From: Zygnema cylindricum
Lineage: Eukaryota > Streptophyta > Zygnematophyceae > Zygnematales > Zygnemataceae
Direction: 5' to 3'
Length of the DNA: 64,000 nucleotides
Assembly (NCBI GenBank): GCA_037447655.1
Contig: JBBHKE010001595.1
Location: forward strand, 60,001 to 124,000
Shown here in pieces: positions 24,747 to 35,700 of the stretch. Position 1 is the first letter of the stretch, and each line of letters begins with the position of its first letter. The translations under genes and the position numbers were made by a program. A model generated the notes under the pieces. The model was given only the letters and a program-made list of their open reading frames with translations. It was not told where the DNA came from and did not search any database.

Positions 24747-26445
24747 GTTTTTTTAGGATTTTAGGCCATGCTAAATGTTGAAAAATGTAATTTGTATATT
24801 GTCTCTCTTTTGTTTTTAAGCAGTCGTAGACTCTTAGAGAGATAAAGAGAGAAGACCATGGCTGGCAGTCAGATAGTCTCAGACAGACAGAAAATATGAC
24901 TTTGACAAAAAGGTGGTATTGGTCAGGATTTGAACTTGGTCCTACATGTTACCGTCCTAGCCTGTGTAGCATTCGTCTGTAACCAATTGAAGGTTTTTTA
25001 GGGTTTTAGGCCATGTTGAATGTTGAAAAAGGTAATTTGTATATTGTCTCTCTTTGATTTTGAAGCAGTCGTAGACTCTTAGAGAGATAGAGAGAGAAGG
25101 CCATTGCTAGCTGTCAAATAGTCAGTCTCAGACACACAAAAAATATGACTCTAACAAAAAGGTGGTATTGGCCTGGATTTGAACTTGGTCCTACAGGTTA
25201 CTGTCATAAAGTGTCTAGCATTCGATCGTAACCAGTAGAGGGTTTTTTAGGGTTTTAGGCCATGTTGAATCTTGAAATAGGTAATTTGTATATTTTCTCT
25301 CTTTTGTTTTTAAGCAATCGTAGACTCTCACAGAGATAGAGAGAGAAGGCCATGGCTGACTGTCAAATAGTCTCAAACAGATAGAAAATATTACTCTGAC
25401 AAAGAGGTGGTATTGGCTATGATTTGAACTTGGTCCTACATGTTACAGCCTGACTAGCAGTTGATGGTTTTTTAGGGTTTTAGGCCATGCTAAATGTTGA
25501 AAAATGTAATTTGAATATTGTCTCTCTTTTGTTTTTAACCAGTCGTAAACTCTCTGAGAGATAGATAGAGAAGGCAATGGCTAGGTGTCAGATAGTCTCA
25601 GACAGACAAAAAATATGACTTTGACAAAAAGGTGGTATTGGCCAATATTTGAACCTGGTCCTACGGGTTACCGTCCTAACCTGTCTAGCAGTCGCTCGTA
25701 ACCAGTTGATGCAGAAAAGCCAAAGGTAATTTGTATATTGTCTCTTATGTTTTTAAGCAGTTATAAACCCTCAGAGGGATAGAGAGATAAGGCCATGGCT
25801 GGGTGTTAGATACACCGCGAATCGTAATTAGAGTAAATTACTCTAATTCGGTCGCTCGAAATTTCGACTCTATCACATCAAATAGAGTAAATGATTCTAA
25901 TTTTTTCATTATAATATTTAAGGTAAGGTTTAATTAGCGTTTTTAATTCTAATATATGTTCGTTTTAAATAGTGTGGAGCACGGATGACGTCCGTCCGTG
26001 CAAAATTGTACTTTTATAAATAAAAAAGTACAAATAATGATTTAATACAAGCCATTATCATGTAACTGCGTTTTAACAATCCGCTGTTGCAAACGTCATA
26101 GTGACGATAAACTGTACGTTTTGTCAGATTCTGTACGAATACCTTATTTAAGTAGAGGATATTAACTTGCCAAATTAGAGTACACCGCATAAATTAGAGT
26201 AAATTCCTTTCTGAAACAGTTCTATCACATAAATTAGAGTAAATTACTCTAATTATTTTTTTCTCTTTTTTTACTCTAATTTTTTCATTACTCTAATTAC
26301 GATGCGCGGTGTAGTCTCAGACAGACACAAAATATGATTGTGACAAAAAGGTAGTATTAACCAAGATTTGAATTTGGTCTTGCAAGATACCGTCCTTTCC
26401 TGTCATGCAATCAATTGTAACCATTCGATGTAGAACAACCAATAA
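24747..26445 (-). repeat. Five-unit tandem array of ~240-base tRNA-like (SINE-like) repeats
   Basis: Units start near 24747, 24993, 25237, 25464 and 25705 with TTTTAGGGTTTTAGGCCATG (the last one degenerate). On the minus strand each holds a Pol III B-box-like GTTCAAATCC flanked by a tRNA-like segment (for example CCAAGTTCAAATCCTGACC). The fifth unit is split by the MITE at 25813-26311. Tandem rather than dispersed arrangement is unusual for a SINE. Confidence 0.65.
25813..26311. mobile_element. TA-target MITE inserted in the tandem array
   Basis: Ends CACCGCGAATCGTAATTAG and CTAATTACGATGCGCGGTG are inverted. The flanks read GTTAGA-TA at the left and TA-GTCTCAGACAG at the right. Sister units of the array have uninterrupted GTCAGATAGTCTCAGACAG, that is, the empty site with a single TA. 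This proves insertion at TA with TA duplication. Confidence 0.92.
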
Positions 26446-26491
26446 AAAATTAAGTGCGATAACTATATGAATACGTACAATTGGTGAGCGC

Positions 26492-26948
26492 CATAGTTCA
26501 AAAGTAGGTGAAAGTACACGCATACAATATGCCTATTGTACGCAAAAAATACAATATACCCTTAAGACCCATATTGTATTGGCCGCAAAATGGAATAAAA
26601 TAGTATCAGGGTTGAGTTGCACATGGATCGATAGAGAATTAAACGTCATGTCCAAATTTGAAAAAAAAACCGGACAAAAGAATATTTTTCTGTGGGTTTT
26701 GAGCGACTTTTTATTTAAACCGTCAGATTCGGACGATCAGACGGTCTCTAAACAAAGTAGCGATCTCAAAAGATCACATGAAAAGCCTATCACACAACTT
26801 AGTATAGGACTATCGTCAGATTTGGACGATCGGACGGTCGCCGATCAAAGTAGCGACTTAAGACGATCACATGAAAAGCCCATAACACAACTTACAATGA
26901 AGGCGCCGACAAAAGACCTACAATAGAAACGCCTACTTTTGAACTATG
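26492..26948. mobile_element. hAT-like MITE 'CATAGTTCAAAAGTAGG' family, copy 1
   Basis: Ends CATAGTTCAAAAGTAGG and CCTACTTTTGAACTATG form a perfect inverted repeat, flanked by a perfect 8-base duplication GTGAGCGC (26484-26491 and 26949-26956). It sits inside the larger hAT-like element. The frame at 26579-26926 carries an internal tandem repeat (DLRRSHEKPITQL) but no transposase motif. Confidence 0.88.
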
Positions 26949-27210
26949 GTGAGCGCTCATTTAACGGGAAATGTACAAACTGCGGCACATGAAAAATTCA
27001 AATTTTGAAACATGTACGGAGTAGTACGGATACATAATCGGGTACTCATTTTAACGAATTTTTTAAATTGTTAAATGCGAAACGTTCGTATTATTCGCGC
27101 GTTTTTTTCGTGCGTACTTTCGATTTGAACAACTATGTTCAAAACCTTAACTGACGGCCGGCTAACCTCGAAGGCAATTCTGAAACCGTCAGAAGTGACT
27201 CCCTTGTAGC

Positions 27211-27579
27211 TAGTGTTGGGTATCGGGTAGTTTCATATCGCGATAATTTCGATATTCGATATATTGAATATCGATCGAGCAGATTCCTCGATATATCGTA
27301 CCGGGACAAACATAAATCATCGCGATATATATCGCAAAAATTGCATATCCGTACAGTCAGAGTATGGAAAACCATACGAAAAAGAGTACGTAGAGGGTTT
27401 GAAAAAAAATTGTAAAATTTTCATTTTCGATATATCGTCGATACGATATATCGGCAATATGTCAGCAATATATCGCGATAATTTGAAATTCGATATATCG
27501 AAGCGATATATTGAATATCGGGTACATGAAATTCGATATATATCGAATATCGGCAATGGGTCCTCGATACCCAACACTA
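27211..27579. mobile_element. Inverted-repeat element rich in CGATAT palindromes
   Basis: Termini TAGTGTTGGGTATCG and CGATACCCAACACTA are perfectly complementary. The interior is filled with CGATATATCG-type short palindromes. No target duplication is visible. The TAGTGTTGGG start resembles some hAT ends, but the assignment is open. Confidence 0.6.
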
Positions 27580-28427
27580 ACAAAAACCATGTAAAACAAC
27601 CTAAAAAACTCTAAAAACAACCTAAAAAACCATGTAAGAAAACCTAAAAAAAATCTTAAAATAACCTAAAAAACCATGTAAAACAACCCAAAAAACTAAG
27701 AAAATAACCTGAATGACAAAACTAGAGATGGAAGTAAAGAGACTGATAACGCTGACCAATCGGCGTTTTATGCCAAACATGGAGTAAAAAAAAAAAAAAA
27801 AAAAAGAAAGAAAGAAGTTAGCAATGGGCTCCTACCTGTGAACTATGAGGGGAATGAGGTTGCGACCTGTAATACCGTCAATTATCGGGACAAACGATTC
27901 CTGAGAAATCACAAGGATAACCAGATTCAGTTCAGTTTTAGATTCAGTTCAATTTCAGATTTAGATTCAGATTTACGAAGACAACGGTTAATGAACATAA
28001 TATGGAGCAATTATGCCGTATAAAATCTGAATGACAATATTAAATTCAAAAAAAACATTTTAATATTAAAAGTGCAAGAAACAAAGACAATATTTTTGAG
28101 GTTTTATCCTTACTGTACATCGATGTTAAGCACAAAGACATAAAAATTAAAAAAAGAGACATGTTGAACCTTAGATTGACAAAAAGAAAACCACCGTCAG
28201 CTTTCCGACCTTAATTTAAAAAAAAAATAAAAAACGAAATTACAAAAAACGAGGCGAGATGGACATACAAATTTCAAACATTATTCCAACTAACAGTAAA
28301 CCGAGAAAATTTACAGTTTATTGAGACAACATACAACATACAGAAGTGCTTCCAAAGAAAAACCAATCCCAAAAAACCTTCGCAAATGAAAAATTGAAAA
28401 AAGGTTGAGATTAAAACCTCCACTTAC
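27580..28427. other. A-rich spacer beyond the last assigned PHD-gene exon
   Basis: Begins with tandem AAAACAACCTAAAAAAC units (27580-27720), then a long A tract at about 27787-27810. The exon ending at 28428 has a strong GTAAGT donor, so this should be intron, yet no continuing exon with acetyltransferase motifs could be found. Confidence 0.5.
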
Positions 28428-29770
28428 AGAAAACATTTTCATTACAGATCCTAACACCAAGCCCTTCTCCGGGTCATTCCGTCTGCCTCTCAGAAGTTGC
28501 CACGTGCACTCTTCTGTTGTATTCTGTTCTCCAAAATGCTTCGTGGGAGTTTTTTTTGACAATTGTGAAGCTACTGAAGACATAGAAGAGGGAGAGGGAA
28601 GAGGGAGAGGACCCATTTCCACCAATTGCCTTAAACTTGCATGTATCATTTCGCAATCCTTTCCACAGAACCACTCTCCTTCCGGAAGCTCCTTGAGGTC
28701 GGCCAATCCGTGACTCTTGAGGCATCCCACGTGAAATTCGCGTTCACACTGAACAAACACGCATATAATCCACACATACCACAAAAAGGAAATCCTTATG
28801 GAAAAATAGTACAAACATGCCATAAAAGCAGGAATGGAGCGAATCGAAAGCAAAATCAGATTCAAAATCGAAATCAGATTCAAAATCGAAATCAGTGAAG
28901 TTGGTTTTTTTCTGTCCTAGTTTTCTCTGTCAGAGAAACAGAATGAGTGATTTAAAAGACGAGATGTACCATAAATTATATATATACAAACACAAACACA
29001 CACACACACACATATATATAAGTTATAAACATAAATATAATGTATATCTATGAATATGTGCATGTAAATGTATATATATACACATATAAATATACAAGAG
29101 AGAAGAGGGAGAGAGAAAAGGGAGAGCGCATATATATATTTATATATATATAGTATATATATATGTAGTATATATTTATATATATATATACATACATATA
29201 TATATATATATATACATACATATATATATATATGTACCTCTATATACACATGTATATATATATATAATCTCATCTATATATACATACATATATATATATA
29301 TATATATACAAATACAAGCAAGAGGGGGAGGGGGAGGGAGAGAAGAGGCAGATGAAGAAGGGAAGAGGGAGAGGGAAGAGGTGAGGGGAGGAAGGGGAAA
29401 GGGGAGAGGGAGAGCGAGAGAGGGAGAGGCTCTCTCAACAAGACCAAATATGTTTGCGTTATATATATATTTTTTCTCTCATCTTTACCAATTTGAAAAG
29501 CGTAATGATTGTGTTTAAAAATTCAAGCTATTATGATTTCTTGTAAGAAAAAAATAGTACTTGTAGCAATACTAAAATAGTAAAAATTACTATTCCAATA
29601 CTAGCAAGAAAGAAACAGCAGTTGAAAACATGTATACAATCACAATAGAAGAAAAAAAACAACAACAAAAAGGAAGGAAAAAAGATATTCAATAAGGAAA
29701 AAAATAACACACCTGATCACAAAGCATTATGGTTCGCGGGCCAAAACCGGACTTTGCAAAGTCAAGTGAC
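28428..29770 (-). other. Exons 13-14: third PHD-type finger and start of the GNAT region
   Basis: With the end of exon 12 the finger reads GCVLCR, then [11 protein letters not shown] (exon 13), then [20 protein letters not shown] and [14 protein letters not shown] (exon 14). This is the second, extended PHD of the family, usually CALCR..F..RT.ILCDQCE.E.H.GCL. After a Pro/Ser linker comes TWQLLRGR, the segment that precedes the acetyltransferase fold in relatives. Exon 13 is only 58 bases long and is too short to stand out as a frame on its own. Confidence 0.85.
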
Positions 29771-32700
29771 CTAATCCATTAAAAAAACACATTTATTTTG
29801 TCAGCCTGAGGCTATAGAAATGAAAGCAAAAAAAAAAAAAAAAAAAATGCTTTCTCACCCACGACTGCGATTCTGACAATGACAGTTGAAACTCTTATCA
29901 GTTTGTCTCACTCACTCAGTAATGGAAAAAGAGTTGAAAATTTTTGTACGTTTAAAAATTTGGACTAATTTTCGCTGCCCGCTGGTGTTAAAAATAAACA
30001 GATCACAAAATTTTGGTACTATAATTCGTTGCAATTTTCTGATGGACCAGCAACATTTCTGCCGAATCTTGGTAGGAAAATGAAAATTCAACTTTAAACC
30101 AATCGTCGTTATATCTAAACCAAAAGTAACGCCGACAAAAGAAGATGTCCATGCCTCAACGTTTTTTCCATAATTTCTAAAGACAATTTTGCAAGGCAGA
30201 AAAAAATAGCATTGACTAGAACCACCATAATCAGACGATTAAAATTAAGCAACATTAGAACTAAAAACCTGAATGCCTTCTTTACTTCAACAACAGAACA
30301 ATTCCAATATATAAAAAACAAATCACATACATGTTGTCAAATAACGTGCAAATTTATGACAAGAAGATATCGCATTTTCGCAGACCCAACCAGAAAAAAA
30401 GAAGAACTACGTTCCTATATGCTTAATAGCTAATTTTAGCTGATTAAGAACAGAAGACTAGGTCAAATCTCAGATGACAAAGCAAACAAGACCAGTCTTC
30501 CTGTGACAAATCAACTAAAAACCCTAAAGAAAACAATGTTTAAACTAAGATAAACAATATTTGCAAAACACATCCATGAATTTAAAAACCTAAACATGTT
30601 TTTTTTCCACTTACCCGGATCTACAAAGGACACAACCACTGCCAACCGCCTCCGCATCATTAGCGATATGTCGACATCCTTCTCTCTCGCCCTTTTTCCC
30701 ACCTTCCACTCTACATTCTCGTTGTCCTCTTCCATTTCCTATTACTCCACTGTCTTTTCGACAAGCTGGACAATACCAGTTGCCTCGAGGTGCATGGAGT
30801 AGCCCTATACATTCTGTGGTGTTCAAATAACAACTTAAGTAAGTTTATCAACTAACACGTTTTTGTAGCGTTGCAAGTTTATCAAATATCAAGCTCATTA
30901 CTTCGTAAATTCATCAATTAACTATTTCGTTACCTTGTGAGTTATCAATTTTCAAGTTCAGTATTTTGTAAGTTTATGTTCTATAAATGATTTCGTTATG
31001 TCGAAAGATCCTGTTCCTCAGCTTTTTTTCTTTATTCGAAGATTCAATTTCAAATTCGATTTCAATTTTCCACAGAAGCCACTGATGCGATAGGACACTG
31101 CACTCCCTATACAATAGATTTAAGAACCATTAAAAACTCTATAATATAAGAAACCAAGAATTTGATCAAATGGCACTAACCTCGTTTGATTATATCGTAT
31201 GATTATATTAAACGAATAAACAAAAAATTTCTGTAGCCTCAATGACCAAATACACCAACGAAGGGTGGGGCAAATGTTCGATTTCTTTGTTCGCTATTTT
31301 TTTTTTTTTTTCTTTTCACACATCATCCACATTAGATTTTCTGAATTGGGAAAAACCAAACCAAACCACTTGGCAAAATACAAAATAGAAATGGACCTAA
31401 AATTATACTTGGTCCGCAATAAACGGGCAGACAAAAAAAAATGCTATTACACGTAAAAATAGAAAGGCTTCGTGAAAAAAGCACGTGGTTACGATTCTGT
31501 AATTCACCTATTTTCGCAAACGGGTATACTAGTTTAACAAAAAAAATAATGGATAAAGAAAAAAGAGTTTGGTCAAAAAACCGAAATAGGTCAAAGACCA
31601 CAATTGGTCAGAGACTCAAAAAAGGTCAAAAAGGTAAAAAGGTAAAAAGGTAAAAATGTAAAAAGCTAAAAAGGTAAAAAGGTAAAACAGTAAAAAGATA
31701 AAAGGGTAAAAAGGTTAAAAGTTTGTATACTTTACCTGGATGGTATGCAGTGGGACAATTCCTACACGACAAAATGGCCATTCCATCGCCACATTCTGAA
31801 CATATATTGGACGTTTCTGTACTTTGGTACTCCGTTTCGTCTTCTTGCCCATTATTTCCCTTAGGAAGAACTTGCGACAAAGCCAAAGCCGCTTCATGGA
31901 GGGACCTCCCATCATCCATATAAATGCTATTATACCTGCAACTCAACCACTAAAGGTCTATCAGTTTTAACCTCTCTCTCTGCTGCTCTCCGCCTCTCTC
32001 TGCTTCACTCTCAAATCAGTTGAGAAAAACAAACTAGGCAGTAACATAGAGTAGTGATTTGTCCATCGAAAACTTATAAACAATCCAGAGAGGTCTTTCT
32101 TTGGGATCGTCAGAAAAAGGGATAAAACCAGACAGGCCTTCGAGTGATCAGGTTGACATATTGAATTTTTTTATCAGTGAAGTTTAGTGTGAATATGCCA
32201 TCCATATCAAAAACACCTCTATTTGGTGGATGCAGAAAGGAAACGAGGGAAAAACATTTTTTAAATGAGGGAAAAACAAAGAAGATAAAAGAAAAAAAAT
32301 GAACAAGGCCACCAACCCACCCATTTGTCCTATTCATAATTACTGACGTGTGATGCTTTTGCAGGAAACTGGTACTACACTCTCTATTGTCAAGTACGGA
32401 CAATTCTCATTTTGGATGAAAAAAAATATTTATATAAACATTAAGTCTGACACGTAAATTACCGTACATTAGTGATTATGAACCTTAAAATTAATCGACA
32501 ACGAGTGTCTACACTGAGGATTTGCCATGGACCATAACACTTACTCCATAAAATAAATTTTATCCCACCATATTATAATGGAGAAAAAGTGCAAAATATG
32601 CAAAGAAATGAGCCTTAGTAGTCGGAAACTTACGGATTTCGACGAGAACCAAAGCCAGCATGCATTTCAAACTGAGAGCAGCTCACCTGTGAAAAAAAAA

Positions 32701-35700
32701 AAAAAAAAATCCTTCATCCCTTGTGAACTAATCAGGTTGTAAAGGGAAAAAAAAAAAAAAAAACGAATGTAAAGATCTTGAATTCACTATCATAAAATAG
32801 GACATAACAAAATAATGCTCAGGAAATAAACATCGCAAAAAACCAGGGCCAACTGAAAATCCTACAGCTTGGGAAAAAAAAATAAAAATGCCTCTCCGCA
32901 GGAACATTTGAAAGGCAGTTTTCTTTGTTGGGAATAGATTTCTGGAACTTTTTGCTCGTCTAGTGGCATTTCATTCCATTTTTACCTCCTTCCCTCCCTC
33001 CCTCCCTCCCTCCCTCCCTCCCTCCCTCCTCCCTCCCTCCCTCCCTCCTCCCTCCCTCCCTCCCTCCTCCTCCTCCCTCCCTCCCTCCCTCCCTCCCTCC
33101 TCCCTCCTCCCTCCCTCCCTCCCTCCCTCCTTCCTCCCTCCCTCCTCCTCCTCCCTCCCTCCTCCTCCCTCCCTCCTCCTCCCTCCCTCCTCTCTCTCTC
33201 TCTCCCTCTCTCTCCTCTGCATGTAGAATAAAAACTGAATTGAGTTGGAAAACGCAACTCAGTAATGTAGCTCCAACATTCAAATCACACCTTTCTTTAA
33301 AATTTAAGAAAAGGTAAATTAAAGACAACAGAACAGGAACGCACACTAGAAAGACAGAAAAGTAACCAAAATAAATTAGGTCAGGACAGAAGGGACAGAA
33401 AACTGACCAATGTATTGCAGCAATTACAGAGAATGCCGGTAGAGTCCTTCTTTCCCGCCAGAATTTTCTGAAAACAACAAAAAGAAAACACCTCAAAAAT
33501 ATTTTTAGTTAAGTCATTTTGTGATGGTTTCTCAACTCCTCAAAAGCACCACTCGCGTGAAAAATCAATATGAAGATTACATGGCAAAAAACCAAGAAGG
33601 AGAGTCTAAAACCTTCATTCTGAAAAAAAACTAACATTAGACATACTTTCCCTTTCACAAAATACGATAAATTTGTCCCATTTGGTAAACCTCCTGGCAA
33701 AAACAACGCTTTGTGTACAGTGCCTGGGTCCCTGCTCCCTTCCCATAACATTTTCTCAGAATTAGAATTAAAGATAAAGATTGATTCAAGATCATTAGGT
33801 TAAAAAAACACTCCCTTCCCATAATATTTTCCTTCAATTATAATTAAAGATAAAGATTGATTCAAGATGATTACAGAGCCCCTGTCCTTCTTCCTCCCTT
33901 CCCCCTATTGCACACCTTCTCTCCCTCTTCACCTTTCCCATTTTTCTCCCCTCTACGTTCTCATTGACTTGAATAATCACAAATCCATTGAGGAAATCGT
34001 GCAAGGTTCATCTTCTAGATACACCGTCATAATAATGCCAAACGAAGTTCTGAAGGCGCTTAAATAATCAACATGAATTGTTTTATATAATTCCATTCAG
34101 AAAAGACGAGGAAAAAGAAAACGAATTGATTTATCTAAATTCACTTTCACAGAAGACAACCGGTAAAAGTAACGATCCACCAGATTGTAGGAACAAATCA
34201 AAGGCTAGTGAAAGGATCTTGCCCAAATAAGAAATTTGTGAGCAAAAATAAAACATACCCCATTGCTTTGTTCTATTGCCCACACCAAATGTTGTTAAGT
34301 CGTTAAAACAAATTATGCAGAAAAGTTTAAAGGTTATGAGAATCAGAGTCAGAATCAGACTTTATTTCTTTTTTTCTAGTCATCAAAATATTTTGATGAG
34401 CAGTCTTGCCTACATAATAAAAATGACTCCAGCTTAGAGTGTATGGACTATTTTTATTCAAAGCATAATATACATTTATTAAGTACTTATCACGTTAAGG
34501 ACTATAATGAAGTTTTGAAAAGCTCACAGACAAACCTCCCCTTTACGTTGTAACTCCTCGAGCAACCATGACAAAGACTTTCCTGCTTAAGGTTTACGAC
34601 TTAATTTTATCCCATCTATAAGTTCAAGAATGTATATATTGCGGAGAGGATCCTGACTGTCCAATTGGGTTTTCTGTATCATATATTTGTTGTTTATTTT
34701 TAAATCACATTCATTACTATACTAATGTTTCTGTGGTACTTGCCTCCTCAAAAATCAACCACATTCACAGTGTCTCAAAAAGATTATCTTCCTACAAAAA
34801 AGCCAAAAATACTTTGACATTAAAGAACTTGAACAAGAACCTTCTTGAAAGACTATACACTTTTATCACTACTTTCATCACTACAAAGACGCTTTCTACA
34901 GCTCAGAGTTTAATCCCTCGTGCATTGATTCATAAAAAAATTAACAACTCCTTTTGGTGAAGTAAATACCTTTTAGAAACACGTGCAGGAGTGGAGACTA
35001 TTTGAGGAGGTGAGGGTTTCCTGACCATAAAAAAAAAAAAACCACATTCAAAAAACGTCCCATCAGCCTGGCGGCATCTTTTTTATCGTAAACACCAAAA
35101 AACTACCCGAAACAATTAATCAACCTCCCAAAGAGAAAATTTCCATCTCTGCAAAAATCAACCCTCACTCACTCTCACTCGCACTCTCAGTAACACTATC
35201 ACTCTCACTCACTCTCATTCTCAACCTCACTCTTTCTCTCCCTCTCTCTCTAACTTTCAGTTTCAATCTCACACTAACTTTAGTCTTTATCACTAAACAA
35301 CAACAACAACAAACAGCAGTAACTCTAATAATAAACGTTAACAACAAAGAAAAAGTAGGGGAAAAAGGTAAAAAGATCACCTGACTACTAGGGCCGTTTC
35401 CTCAACTTTGGCTGGAACAGGGGAAGATTTTCCACTACAGTCCAAACATAACCACACCCCTTCTGGAACCGAACTCAATCCCACACATTCTGCAAAAGAT
35501 ACCCTCAACCTGTTACCATTCGTGCTGCATTAGCAGGTAGTTGCTTTCTAACAGAAGAGACGAAATTGCACAAAAAAGAAGACTTCTCACTTATGATAAA
35601 CCTATGGATTTACAATTATTTATGGACAGGGCTTAACGATATCGCTTTATGATAAATGGTTGCTTTCTAACAGAAGAGACAAAAGCTTCACAAAATGACG

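Larger units (their letters stand above)
24437..27137. mobile_element. hAT-like element 'CATAGTTGTTCAA' family, copy 2, expanded by nested repeats
   Basis: Ends CATAGTTGTTCAATTCG and GATTTGAACAACTATG are flanked by a perfect 8-base duplication TTCAAAAC (24429-24436 and 27138-27145). The outer 200 or so bases on each side align with the 306-base copy at 13.2 kb. The middle 2.3 kb is extra: a tRNA-like tandem array, a TA-target MITE and a second hAT-like MITE. Confidence 0.8.

Noticed and set aside
24747-26445. CRISPR-like array (regular repeats)
   Set aside because: Units are ~240 bases with diverged sequence and no short unique spacers; the genome is nuclear and plant-like.
32960-33496. Gly/Glu/Arg-rich minus-strand frame of 178 codons
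   Set aside because: Almost entirely (GGGA)n. The only real coding part nearby is the 60-base exon 9, which is in a separate context.
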